Shown piece by piece: positions 47,398 through 58,145 of a DNA stretch of 64,000 bases; positions within the stretch are counted from its first letter, which is position 1, and each line of letters opens with the position of its first letter. The stretch covers positions 806,001-870,000 of the forward strand of contig JAVLUZ010000729.1 in the NCBI GenBank assembly GCA_036768485.1, read 5' to 3'. The position numbers and the translations under genes were made by a program. This stretch comes from Mermis nigrescens (lineage: Eukaryota > Nematoda > Enoplea > Mermithida > Mermithidae). Under the pieces are notes generated by a model that worked only from the letters and a program-made list of their open reading frames with translations, made no database searches and was not told the origin of the DNA.

Positions 47398-48486
47398 TGT
47401 GGACGCATCTACGACAAATGGGTGAACCGAGACGCTCCATGGTCCATAAAGTGGTCCATGGACCACAAAACCATGGACCGCCCATTTTTTTGCATTCTAA
47501 GCAACGTTTCTAGTTGAAATTTGGTGGAAATGTGTCTTTTAGGCAGCTTCACCAATTCCAACTGCAAAAAACTGGACGGATCCACGACAAAGGGGTGAAC
47601 CGAGGCGCTCCATGGTCCATGGAGCGGTCCATGGACCACAAAACCATGGACCGCCCATTTTCTTGCGTTCTAAGCAACCATTCTGCTTGAAATTTGGTGG
47701 AAATGTGTTTTTTAGGCAGCTTCACCGATTCCAACTGCAAAAAACTGGACGGATCCACAACAAAGGGGTGAACCGAGGCAGCTCCATGGTCCATGGAGCG
47801 GTCCATGGACCACAAAACCATGGACCGCCCATTTTCTTGCGTTCTAAGCAACCATTCTGCTTGAAATTTGGTAGAAATGTGTTTTTTAGGCAGCTTCACC
47901 GATTCCAACTGCAAAAAACTGGATGCATCCACGACGAATGGGTGATCCGAGGCGCTCCATGGTCCATGGAGCGGTCCATGGACCACAAAACCATGGAACG
48001 CCCATTTTCTTGCGTTCTAAGCAACCATTCTGCTTGAAATTTGGTGGAAATGTGTTTTTTAGGCAGCTTCACCGATTCCAACTGCAAAAACTGGACGCAT
48101 CCACGACGAATGGGTGATCCGAGGCGCTCCATGGTCCATGGAGCGGTCCATGGACCACAAAACCATGGACCACCCATTTTCTTGCGTTCTAAGCGACCAT
48201 TCTGCTTGAAATTTGGTGGAAATGTGTTTTTTAGGCAGCTTCACCGATTCCAACTGCAAAAAACTGGACGCATCCACGACAAATGGGTGATCCGAGGCGC
48301 TCCATGGTCCATGGAGCAGTCCATGGACCACAAAACCATGTACCACCCATTTTCTTGCATTCTAAGCGACCATTCTGCTTGAAATTTGGTGGAAATGTGT
48401 TTTTTAGGCAGCTTCACCGATTCCAACTGCAAAAAACTGGACGGATCCACGACGAAGGGGTAAACCGAGGCGCTCCATGGTACTGT
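47398..48486 (-). repeat. 173-bp satellite, reversed block
   Basis: About 6.3 units in opposite orientation to the first block. The CGCTCCATGG motif recurs at about 47431, 47604, 47777, 47951, 48123, 48296 and 48469, a spacing of 172-174. Long open frames in it are translations of the repeat. Confidence 0.95.
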
Positions 48487-48544
48487 ATGGACCTGCAAAA
48501 ATGGAATAGGTACCCACCTACATTACACTCATTCTAAATACTGT

Positions 48545-49974
48545 ACGCACACTCCTGTTTCTTTATGTTGCTCAACTCGTAAGATAATGGAAAGTATTAT
48601 TAATACTCAACTATCAATTTATTTATCTACAAATGAGTTAATATCACCTTTTCAATATGGTTTCCAAAAAACATAAATCTTGCGAATTGCAACTATTAAA
48701 TTGTAAACATTCTTGGGTTAAATCACTGGAATGTAAAGAAACCGTTGATATTATTTATATAGACTTTGCTAAAGCTTTTGACAAAGTCGACATATCTAAA
48801 CTTCTTGTTAAATTAACTAGTTACGGTATTCAACAACACCTGTTTAATTGGTTAAAAGCTTTTCTATCTAATCGTATTCAGTGTGTTCGCGTTAATCAGT
48901 GTTTTTCAGATTACGCCGCTGTTACAAGTGGAGTTATTCAAGGGTCCATTCTTGGACCTACGTTGTTTTTGATTTTTATAAATGATATCTTTGATAACTT
49001 GTTAAGTTTGACTTTTATGTTCGCGGATGACTTAAAAATATTCAATCTTTCCTGCAATTATCAAACACTTCAGACCGATTTAGATAGAATTTTCCATTTG
49101 GGCCACCAGAAATTGTTTACCAATATCATATTCTAAATGCACAGCCCTATATTTGGGCAAAAATAATCCTAAATTGTCATATACACTCAATACACAAGTT
49201 ATTACGAACGATTCTGTCTATGTTCGCGATTTAGGAGTGCTAATTTCTGCACAACCTGAAATTTAAGGAACACTACAACAGTATTACCAAGAAAGCTTTC
49301 TTGAGATCTATCTTAATTAGAAAATCCTTCTTTTCGCGTGATATAAATAATCTCGTAAAAGGCCTTCATTGTTTACGTCAGACCGATCCTTGAATATTCC
49401 TGTGCTTTATGGAACCCCTCTTATATTAGTGATATCAACAGGCTGGAGGCTCTTCAGCGTAAATTTACTAAATACATAGTTGGATATCATAGCCCTCTTT
49501 CTTACGACGAACGCCTTAACCAACTTAACTTGTGTCGATTAGAATTACGTCGCCTTCATATTTGCTTATGTACGATGTATCAAATTATTAGTCAAAAATC
49601 TTGTCTTTGCATGACAGATTTTTTTGTGCTTAATCAAAATACTACTCGCTGCACAAATCGTTTCAAGCTAGTTGTTCCTCTTGTCCGTTCTAATTTACAA
49701 AAATTTGACTTTTTCTATAAGTATATCTCTGTTTGGAATCACCTACCTGATTTTGTAGTCTCTTCCCCTAACTTGAATATATTCAAATCTAGATTAATTG
49801 ATGTCGACTTATCCAAATTTATTATAGGGCGGGCTTAAATCGTCATTTTCATGACTCGCTCGTCGCCTTTTGCTGTACGCTTTTATTCTTTTGACCGTAC
49901 GTTTTATTACTCTTTTACATCTTTCGTAATTGTCGCGTTTCAGTAATAAATTATTTCATTCATTCATTCATTCA
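48545..49974 (+). pseudogene. Non-LTR retrotransposon (jockey/CR1-like), 5'-truncated and frameshifted
   Basis: The sequence enters within the reverse transcriptase at PVSLCCSTRKIMESIIN and SPFQYGFQKT, then hits a stop. It continues as VDIIYIDFAKAFDKVD (finger/palm), GVIQGSILGPTLFLIFINDI, and FADDLK, where the family usually has YADD or FADD. After another break near 49136 it ends with the C-terminal domain (RLELRRLHICL, SVWNHLPDFV). The 3' end is a short (ATTC)n tract at 49957-49974, adjoining the right arm of the inverted repeat. Several frame breaks show it is dead. Same family as the fragment at 38800-39290. Confidence 0.9.
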
Positions 49975-49978
49975 CTTC

Positions 49979-50095
49979 GGAGCGCTCCATGCTCCATATT
50001 TTACTCCTTAGATCGATGGTCCATGGACCGATCCATGGTCCATGTTTTACCCGTGAGGTCCATGGTCCATGGACCGGTCCATGTCCATGTTTTAC
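49979..50095 (-). repeat. Right arm of the 4-kb-spaced inverted repeat
   Basis: GGAGCGCTCC through ACATGGACATGTTTTAC-like sequence mirrors 45916-46033. It is followed by CCCGATGCTTGCTTAGGTCGG, mirroring the outer flank of the left arm. Confidence 0.9.
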
Positions 50096-50122
50096 CCAGA
50101 CCCGATGCTTGCTTAGGTCGGG

Positions 50123-50880
50123 AAGAGGCTAATTAACGAAACCCATAGCTTTTGTAATATTGATCATAGACGGATGCAATTTTTTTCCGCGCTTTCTTTC
50201 AACATGTTCTAAGTACTGAGCGAAAAAATCCGCTCTTCTGAAGTTTATTTTTTAGTATTTCGAAAGTACCATATTCTTAAGTTACTCCGATATATTTTTA
50301 AACATACACATTTTTACATAATACCAGTGTGCGACCTAGACATCTTGTTGGGCGTGCGTAAAAATTGTCATTACATTGACTCGCGTGTTCCGTTACTAAT
50401 TTGATGTATCTATTATGTAACTCGTCATTCCGCATTTTACCACTTTGGTTTATTGAGGCGCCGGTTCAGTGCACGGCCGGCCGTGTACTGAACAAGCTTT
50501 TATTGCACATTCTACAGTGATTTAGGAGAGAAATATAATTGTGCAAACAGTATAACATGCTTCTTTCAAGATTAATAATTCAAACAATGTATGTTAATAA
50601 ACTATCGGCCGCAACGATCATCTTACATATGCGCATCACGTAATTCAACGGTGTCATTTATTGTTTAAAAAACTGGTTGCGTTTTAGCATAAAATAGAGC
50701 ACTGTGTTTCCGCTAATGTACATAAATATATAGAACTAAGCAACGTAATAAAATTTAGAAAGTAGCACCAGGCAGTATGGGTAGCGACTACATTCTGGGG
50801 GTCTGAATTCGGCAAAAACAAAAAAAATCGCATACAACATGCCAAACATTCTATTCACGGGTCTGAAGATTACTAAAACA
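50123..50880. other. Unannotated intergenic stretch
   Basis: A short palindromic GC patch (CACGGCCGGCCGTG near 50472) stands out. Nothing else recognised. Confidence 0.45.
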
Positions 50881-51032
50881 CACACATGGGCGTGGAGGGC
50901 GGTTTGTACCAACCCCAGAAGTTACCTTACTACCCGAGCAGATTACTGTAGACCCCAGAATTCTATTTTTAGCAAGTTTTTGGCGATTTTCCAAATCCTG
51001 ACCCCCCAGAATTTCGGTGCTGCCCATACATG
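50881..51032 (-). mobile_element. Short R1-related MITE (R1b)
   Basis: From CACACATGGGCGTGGAGGG to GCTGCCCATACATG. The interior matches 34573-34726 (AGATTACTGTAGACC). Target duplication not convincing. Confidence 0.65.
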
Positions 51033-51119
51033 TCAATTTACGTCGACGATTTTGTCTATTTCACGAAATGATGTATCGTCTATTTTAAGAAAACTTGTGC
51101 ATGAAATTCAATTTTTAGC

Positions 51120-51449
51120 GAACTAGCGAGAAGCTACAAAAGTGGTTTCTGGGCGGCTTACTGTAATACAATTTTGCATAGTAAAACTTGATATGCTTAT
51201 CAATTATTATGCACAGTATCATGATTGCTGCTTTAGTTTAAACCGCATTTGTGATCGATTTGCATTAATTCAAGAATTGCGATCCATGCACAAGGTTTCG
51301 TGAAACAGAGGGTCATACCTACCTAATACAGGTATGCCACAACTATCTTTCTACTTAAAACAAAATATGTGAAAGCTTCGCTAATATTTATGCACAACAT
51401 CAGCAAAAATCATGGACACCTTTTGAACTATGTAGGTATGTACCTACCA
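51120..51449. other. Unannotated intergenic stretch
   Basis: No gene or known repeat recognised. Confidence 0.4.
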
Positions 51450-51585
51450 GTTTCACACAACTTTGGTTACAAAATTTCATGAATATTTATAGACAGATGT
51501 CAGCAGACCATAATTTTATCTGATTCAGATCAAGCAATCGCAATCTGTCTGCTTATTGTCTTGTAGTATTTCACGAAACGGGATA
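51450..51585. mobile_element. Diverged Tc1/mariner-like MITE
   Basis: CAGTTTCACACAACTTTGGTTAC on the left and AGTATTTCACGAAACGGG on the right resemble the family at 9558-9732. CAATCTGTCTGCTTATTGTC is a shared internal phrase. The ends are eroded. Confidence 0.5.
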
Positions 51586-51592
51586 GGGGGAC

Positions 51593-51834
51593 CATAGGTG
51601 GGCAGCACCGAAATTTGGGGGGTGAAAAATTTTCAAAGGTCAAAAATTGGTCTTAAAAGTGGTCGTATGGCGAGAAAAACACCATTTTTCGACGTTTCTC
51701 ATCGAGCACTATCCAATAAAATCAAAAAATCGCTAAAAAAGCAAAAAAATTTCAAAATTTGATTTCTGGGGGGGTATTTCAACTTCGGGGGGTGCATACC
51801 CCTCCCCCAAACCCCCCCCCCACGCCTATGTGTG
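51593..51834 (+). mobile_element. MITE family R1 copy
   Basis: From CATAGGTGGGCAGCACC to CACGCCTATGTGTG. The flanks AGGGGGAC and AGGGGACT match with a one-base shift. Confidence 0.8.
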
Positions 51835-52072
51835 AGGGGACTAGTTCCCCCAAAAAGTTGGTAGTTCAAGAACTTCCAACTTTTTGAAAGTACGCATTTG
51901 AAAGTACCTATATGTCACAATTTTCTGTAGCTCTTTCTACGCAGAATTATCTATTTTTCATGTTGTTTTTCTGTGCAATGGGCATAGTTGGATTCAAAAG
52001 AGGTTAAGCACAGGTTCAAGCTTTAATTTAATGTTAAAAAATCTTTTATGAAACCATTTAGGTATATAACTT

Positions 52073-53346
52073 ACTAGTTGAGCTGCCCGGCGTTGCCCGG
52101 GCTGAACTTAGGCCTGATAGCTATATGGAATTAATATGTCTCTTGTATTTTTTATTTTTCAAGACTTTTGATGTTTTTGGGATATTTCTAAAAAAATTGT
52201 TGGTACAAACCATATTTTATTTTTTGGATTTTTTTAAAATGTCTTTTGTCAAACATTTTTTTTGATCAAAACCATATTTTTGACGTTACAGAATGGTTTT
52301 GAAAATTGTTTAGCCATAATCATATTTTTGATGTTCTGGGGTGTTCTGGAAATTTTTTTAATAAAACCCATATTGTTGATGTTTTGGGATGTTTTGGAAA
52401 ATTTTTTTCGTCAAACCATATTTTTGATGTTTTAGGATGTTTTAGAAAATTTTTTTAATCAAACCCATATTTTTGATATTTTGGGATGTTTTGGAAAATT
52501 TTTTTCGTCAAACCATATTTTTGATGTTTTAGGATGTTTTGAAAAATTTTTTTCGGTCAAACCATATTTTTGATGTTTTAGGATGTTTTGAAAAATTTTT
52601 TCGGTCAAACCATATTTTTAATGTTTTAAAAATTTTTTGCTTGTTGTAGCAAAGGGTGTTATATATCACGTGATATGTTATAGCTGATGGTATCTCCTAC
52701 CTTATATCACTGCATGTTATGGCACAGACAGGGTATCTATACCAAACCTATCTTATAGCATTGCCTATCTCGTAGCACAGGGTATCTTATATCCCATACT
52801 ATCTTATAACATTGCCTATCTTGCAGCTCGGGGTATCTTATATCACTTCCTATCTCATAGTATTGCCTATCCTGTAGCACAGAGTATCTTATATCACGTC
52901 CTATCTTATAGGTATAGCATTGCTTTTCTTGTTGCACATAGTATCTCATACCATGCCTATCTTATAAAATTGCCTATGTTATAGCATCATTTGGTTAAAC
53001 CCGTATTTTGATGTTTCACAGTGCCGACCATTGCTATAAAATATAACAATATACATAGTGTCGCCGAGGCATGCTCCTCTTGGCCGGGGTATCCCTATAC
53101 AAACAGTATAAACTAATTTTTGAAAAAAATAGCAAAAAAATCGGCCATCTCCCGAAATCGTGGAGGCTTATAGCACAGGGGCGAAACCCTGCTCCCTCCC
53201 TGCCCAGGGCCAATGGGTGCGTTTGTCGAAATTTCAAGATCGCTACGGCTCCTTCCCCCATCGGACCGACCTCGGCCCAAAATATCAGCCCACCAAATTT
53301 CATTGGGCCCGAGCCAACCCGGCACAAACATACGAACATACATACA
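52073..53346 (+). repeat. Repeat element with CCCGGCGTTGCCCGGG end and internal minisatellites
   Basis: Begins ACTAGTTGAGCTGCCCGG, with the near-palindrome CCCGGCGTTGCCCGGG, and ends in a GC-richer 300-base tail finishing ACATACGAACATACATACAC. Between lie a T-rich minisatellite of about 49 bp (52190-52640, unit around CCATATTTTTGATGTTTT) and another of about 52 bp (52640-52985, unit around GGTATCTTATATCAC). The class was not identified. Confidence 0.65.
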
Positions 53347-53493
53347 CTAGCAAAGAAAAATGCTCCGATGGAACAAAAAAGATGAATATACTTGGAATTG
53401 TGGATTATTATGGATGTAAAAGGAGGGGACTAGGAAAAATCTACCTAAAGTCGGAAAATCTGCTAAAAATCACACTTTCTCTAAGCAACGCAA
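53347..53493 (+). mobile_element. Foldback family F, left end truncated by the gap
   Basis: Starts CTAGCAAAGAAAAATGCTCC and matches the arms of 56053-56819 up to AAGCAACGCAA, where the assembly gap begins. Confidence 0.85.
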
Positions 53494-53593
53494 NNNNNNN
53501 NNNNNNNNNNNNNNNNNNNNNNNNNNNNNNNNNNNNNNNNNNNNNNNNNNNNNNNNNNNNNNNNNNNNNNNNNNNNNNNNNNNNNNNNNNNNN
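53494..53593. other. Assembly gap, 100 N
   Basis: Exactly 100 N characters, which usually marks a scaffold gap of unknown length. The repeats on the two sides belong to different families. Confidence 0.95.
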
Positions 53594-53759
53594 ATAACTA
53601 ATAATGACTCGGCGGGGAGCGCCGGAAAATTTTAACGTTCTTTGCTTTTTTGACTAAATTTTCTGAACACAATTATTGCACCAGAAAACGCAACAAATCT
53701 GAAAATTTTCGGAGGGTGGGCACGTCACGTGCCTGTGCTCCCCCCTGGCTACGCCCTTG
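53594..53759 (+). mobile_element. CATAGGCGTAGCC-family element, right end only
   Basis: GGCGGGGAGCGCCGGAAAATTTT at the start and CCTGGCTACGCCCTTG at the end. The left part is lost in the gap. Confidence 0.75.
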
Positions 53760-53777
53760 TTTCGACTTATCTATACA

Positions 53778-53885
53778 TAGTCTGTTTCACACAACTTAGG
53801 TCATAAATTTTATAACTACATATCTCCGGCAATAAGCTGACAGATTGCTATCGCTCTACAATTTTGATTGCGCTTCATCGTAAGT
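53778..53885. mobile_element. Tc1/mariner-like MITE, one end
   Basis: TAGTCTGTTTCACACAACTT after TA, then AATAAGCTGACAGATTGC shared with 24.1 kb. The right end is missing or replaced by module M. Confidence 0.65.
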
Positions 53886-56052
53886 AGGTAGCGCGATAGC
53901 GCTACCTATAATATACTTGGCCTCCTTTTTCTTATATGTTTATCACAACGAGTGCGAAATTTATTTCCCCCCTTCACAGCTATAACGGCACACATCTGGG
54001 AGGTGCGGTTTTTTTAATCGATGGATAATTAAAAAATTCGATGTCGGTCTTTTTTTTGTTTACACTCAATACCGAGTTAGCAATGAGCGTGTGAAGTGTA
54101 AACCGAAAAATCAAATAGTTTGCGGAGGGCAAATTTTTTCAAAATGTTGCCCCCGAGCTGTAGATTACGAATCTGACCTTAAAATTTCTTTACACTCGAT
54201 GGTTGTTGCACAAAAGTGTAAAGTATATGTGTTTTTTACTCTTTGCGTGTCCTTCAGCTTATCTAACTCAATTTTGGTTTCTGTGCCGTCCAACCAGTTT
54301 CATAATGTAGAGAGTTGCAAAATCTCAAAACCGAATTTTTTTGTTTTTCTCATAATGCAATATTTCCTTATCTGTGATCGTTTTAGTGTAAAGGGTTCCA
54401 GACGAAAAACGATATTTCTTCAACTACTCCGCTAAGTAGGCGGAACATGCTAATTATGCTTTAAAGGTGCCCTGACCTTAGCGTTACAGATCCCAGCTTA
54501 TTTTGTTTCTATACACACAATATTGCGGTATTAGCACAAGTGTAAAGTTTACACCGAGAAGGATTTTTGCGCCCAGAGCGTCGTAGATGATGAATTTTTT
54601 AAAATGTTCTCCGTAAGGTCAGAATAACGAATCTGACCTTTAAACTTTTCTACAGCCAGTGTTTGTTGAGGTATGAAGAGGTGAACGTTGAATTATACCT
54701 ACACCTATGTATTTTCTAATGCCGATAGATAACTCCGTATTGCATATTGCTTGATCAGATTTTTCTTATTTCAGAGGTTTTTGACTCTCTGTAATAAATA
54801 ATTATTTTTATCATCATAAATGCACTATTCCTAAACTTCAGTAGAATGATGAATATTTTTCAAAATAGTATAATCAAGCTGAAGTCTTCCGATATGCCGA
54901 GTTGGCGCAGTGGTTGACAACTGCGTTCTCGGATGCGGTCTTAAGAAAAGAATGATGGTTCGAATCTTCTGAATGCTGACTTTTTTCATTTTTTTAATTC
55001 CCTTGGCAAAACCTTGCACTTCGTTTGACTTATTCATCTATTTAGGTTCTGCAGATAGCACTTTTTTGTTTTTTAAATTTCGCCTCAGTTCTCGAATGGG
55101 AGTGTGAAGAGTGTGAAAATCTGGGGGTGAAAAGACACATTTTGGCCGAGTTTTCGACTTGTTTATGTCTGTGAACAACTCCGCTTATGAGTTTTAGGAA
55201 ATTTTTTCTGACAGATATGTACTACGGATCAAGGGCTATCTGGTGCTTACCAGCAAACTTTTCTACAATCAATACGCAGTTAATACCAGGGTTTTAAACT
55301 TTACACTCTATTGGATGAGTAAAAAATCAGATTTTATCCAAGATTTCTCTGCAAACTTTTTCGATTATGAGTTAAGATGAATTGAATAAAATAGAAATAA
55401 AGTAACCTCTAATGGCAACACGTCGAAGCAAGCCGCGTTCACAAAAACGTAATATTGAGTTGTTTATGGGGTGTAAAGTTCGAAATCTGAGGTGTAAAGT
55501 GGGCGAAAAACAGGGTTTTTTCGTATTTTCATTGGTTAATCATATCAAATACTTTGCGGAACATACGTTTGGCACATACAAACGTACTACAATCAAAGGG
55601 CAACAAACTGGCCCGAACCGAATTCATTTACATTCAAAGTGGCGTTAGGTTCAGATTTTTAAAGTTTACAATGTGGTGGACAGTGGAAAATTCATGTTTG
55701 TACATTTTTTGTTCGCCACTTTCTCTGTTCAGAAGTCGGGCGAGGTCGGATAGAATAAAAATAAAGTACTTTCTAAGGGGTACGCGTTACAGCGAATTGT
55801 GTTTGTTTACATCAGTATTTAGCTTTTTCGGGAGGTGTAAAGTCAAAAAATGGAGGAGTTAAACGTGTTTCTGTCTTGCTTTTTTCTGTCAAGTTCTGGG
55901 TTATGAGCCTGGACATAATCTCAAGTCTAAAAATGAACCAGAAACCAAATGTGATACGCCAATTTGTTTTCACACAACAGTGGTGTAAAGTGGTTGACAT
56001 GTGATATTTATTTTTTTGATGTACTGAAATCACGCTAATTAAAAGTAGTGTA
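53886..56052 (+). repeat. Module M, copy A (GTGTAAAG-rich)
   Basis: Begins TAGGTAGCGCGATAGCGCTACC and ends AATTAAAAGTAGTGTA against foldback F. The motif GTGTAAAG recurs on the plus strand (for example 54213, 54386, 54541, 55471, 55493, 55836, 55983). Homologous in reverse to 58907-61984 and 62799-63620. Open frames in it (such as 55412-55648) recur with changes in the other copy, but I see no known domain. Confidence 0.85.
54896..54975 (+). tRNA. tRNA-like sequence, pseudogene or SINE head
   Basis: An A-box TTGGCGCAGTGG at 54902-54913 and a B-box GGTTCGAATC at 54958-54967 are spaced as in a tRNA with a long variable arm. The acceptor stem does not pair, so I do not call a functional tRNA. 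It lies inside module M copy A. Confidence 0.4.
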
Positions 56053-56819
56053 CTAGCAAAGAAAAATGCTCCGATGGAACAAAAGAGATGAATATACTTG
56101 GCATTGTGGATTATTAAGGATGTAAAAGGAGGGGACTAGGAAAAATCTACTTAAAGTCGCGAAATCTGCTAAAAATCACACTTTCTCTAAGCAACGCTAA
56201 AAATCGAAGTATATTCTGCGGCCTCTAAAAAAGTGTCTTTTTTAAATAATGTTCTAAGTTTCAGATAAAAGTGTATAAACGGAATCTGTAATGTTTACTT
56301 TTTTAAAATTGCTGGCAAGTAGCAACGCTGACTAGCTTCGTATCCTGATTGATAGAAAACTAAGTGGTATTGTATTTAAAGTTGTTTTATTTTGTTTTGA
56401 GCATTAAAGCAAGCAAAGCAGGGTCCGATTGATTAGTGCACACAATCGTTAAGGTAGTGCTAGTGTGCTTACATTTAGCCTGTTTCAAGTCATCAAGTTA
56501 ACTTACGCGTTTCCTACTGTTTTAAACCATTCATTCAATTGGCTTAGAAAGACTGTCAGTTTACTCAACATCATTTCCCATAGCTACTGCGTAGCTAATG
56601 TGCTGCTTTTTCAATCATTTTATGGTTAAATATTTATTTTAATCTGTTGGCCGCAGAATATACTTCGATTTTTTGCGTTGCTTAGAGAAAGTGTGATTTT
56701 TAACAGATTTCACGAATTTAAGTAGATTTTTCCTAGTCCCCTCCTTTTACATCCTTAATAATCCACAATTCCAAGTATATTCATCTCTTTTGTTCCATCG
56801 GAGCATTTTTCTTTGCTAG
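56053..56819. mobile_element. Foldback element F1
   Basis: 767 bp with about 170-base terminal inverted repeats, from CTAGCAAAGAAAAATGCTCC to GGAGCATTTTTCTTTGCTAG. The interior is AT-rich and non-coding. Nearly identical to F3 (62032-62798) in inverted orientation. Confidence 0.9.
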
Positions 56820-57013
56820 TTATGTAACTATACGAGAGTTACACGGTTTGGCGAACTTGCCTTAGCAGTTCGCGGTAGCCACTTACATAGCCAATACTAG
56901 CAGCTATCTACGATAGTGTACTGTGGGCTAGGCCTTCGGTTTTCCCACTTTCTCCCCAATTTTCAATAATAAAAAACATTAAGATACTTGTCCGGTAACA
57001 TAGAGTTAAGTAT

Positions 57014-57385
57014 ATGATAATAGTAATTGTTTCATGCATACCGCTTGTATTAATCGAGAACATTCGATCTGATTTAAAAGAATTCCAGTATTATGTTATT
57101 TTGACGTTAATTACATTTACTGTAATGGTCCTACGTATCCATCTTAGTTCGTTGGTTGGCAGTCGTACGATTGTACAGTGGAGTACGTTTTCTTGTTCTT
57201 TTGCGTTGTTTGTTGTCCGGCAGCTAGGCCGTGTATTTAGTGTTCGAATAAATGAGAAAACCTACCCAGGGGTTTCGGATATACCGAGGGTAAGTTCGGA
57301 GCTTCCCAACGTTGAGGATTCCGGGACTCTGAGTGGACGGATAGGTAAATTCCATATGATTGCTATTTTCATTCAAAAGTCTTAA
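57014..57385 (+). CDS. Unrecognised 123-residue open frame with hydrophobic N-terminal half
   Basis: Starts MIIVIVSCIPLVLIENI. It has a second hydrophobic stretch (YYVILTLITFTVMVL, about residues 26-40) and a third around residues 61-68, then a hydrophilic tail (INEKTYPGVSDIPRVSSELP). Two or three membrane segments are possible. A GT (GGTAAATT) near 57346 could be a splice donor. No family recognised, and no transposase motif is visible. It lies in the unique spacer of the large inverted structure, where cargo would be expected, but chance is a real alternative. Confidence 0.25.
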   Translation: MIIVIVSCIPLVLIENIRSDLKEFQYYVILTLITFTVMVLRIHLSSLVGSRTIVQWSTFSCSFALFVVRQLGRVFSVRINEKTYPGVSDIPRVSSELPNVEDSGTLSGRIGKFHMIAIFIQKS

Positions 57386-57514
57386 TTCTTTTCTCAAACC
57401 TAAAATTGATCAAAAAGCATTATTTAATTTTTAAGGATGATTGATCAGTATAGAGCTCGTTGGTGTTGTTTTCAAACTTCATTGTGCTATACACATTAGG
57501 AACCAAAAAACATT

Positions 57515-57600
57515 GCTGTCGGAATCGAACCTCAAAAATAAGTTAAACGATCAACTTGAGCTTTGAGATAGGTCAACTGATCTCCGCGGCAATTCCGAGA
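57515..57600 (-). tRNA. tRNA-like sequence, pseudogene or SINE head
   Basis: On the minus strand a B-box GGTTCGATTCC (57521-57531) follows an A-box-like AGATCAGTTGACC (57571-57583) at tRNA spacing. Stem pairing is poor, so a functional tRNA is unlikely. Confidence 0.35.
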
Positions 57601-58145
57601 ATTAGGTAGGTAGCCTTAGGTCTTAGGGCGTAGCTGCTGAGATCACCCGACCAGAAGCGGTCAGCAAAATTAGGACCAAGGGGATCAAAGCCGTAAGGTT
57701 TGTAAGGGCCCAAAGATCGAAGCGATCCCGGGCTAAGCGATCGGGGCCAGCGCTAAGTGCAGATCTAAGTACCTACGTACCTAAGTAAGTCTTGAAGGCA
57801 AATACATCCGTGTCCTACATATGTTGATTCCGTATACATAGGGCACCCATGTATTTACAGTTATTTTCTATTTGTCCGCAAAATGTTTGCTATGATCATT
57901 CTTAACGTTTTTTCAATTTTGGAAAACTGATTTACTTATTACTGTTGCACTAGGATTTTCTCTTGCTCGGTGGAGTAGGAATAAATTTTGAATAGTTAGC
58001 AGAGGGAGCAATGAAAAAATCAAATGTCACAGTAATAAAAAAATCTGTTTGCCGAGCGAATTCAATGCGCTATGAAAAACGGATTAAATGTGAAGTCATA
58101 CATATGTTTATACATACATTAGGTAGGTAGGTAAGTATGTATTTA

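Larger units (their letters stand above)
56820..58145. other. Spacer at the centre of the large inverted structure
   Basis: The only part between the two F-M arms that is not mirrored. It contains a 123-residue ORF, a tRNA-like sequence and a GC-richer patch near 57640-57780 (GATCGAAGCGATCCCGGG). Confidence 0.6.

Noticed and set aside
46299..48537. Many overlapping open frames with GRSMVLWSMDRSMDHGAP-like repeats on both strands
   Set aside because: Translations of the 173-bp satellite; present in both orientations and all units, with no start or domain logic.
52737..52949. Tyrosine/arginine-rich repetitive ORF
   Set aside because: Translation of the 52-bp minisatellite.
54896..54975. Functional tRNA gene
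   Set aside because: A- and B-boxes are good but the acceptor stem does not pair, so only a tRNA-like remnant is called.
55412..55648. Protein-coding gene in module M (also near 63098-63385 in reverse)
   Set aside because: The frame recurs in another copy, but it differs in length and frame, has no recognised domain and sits in repeat DNA.
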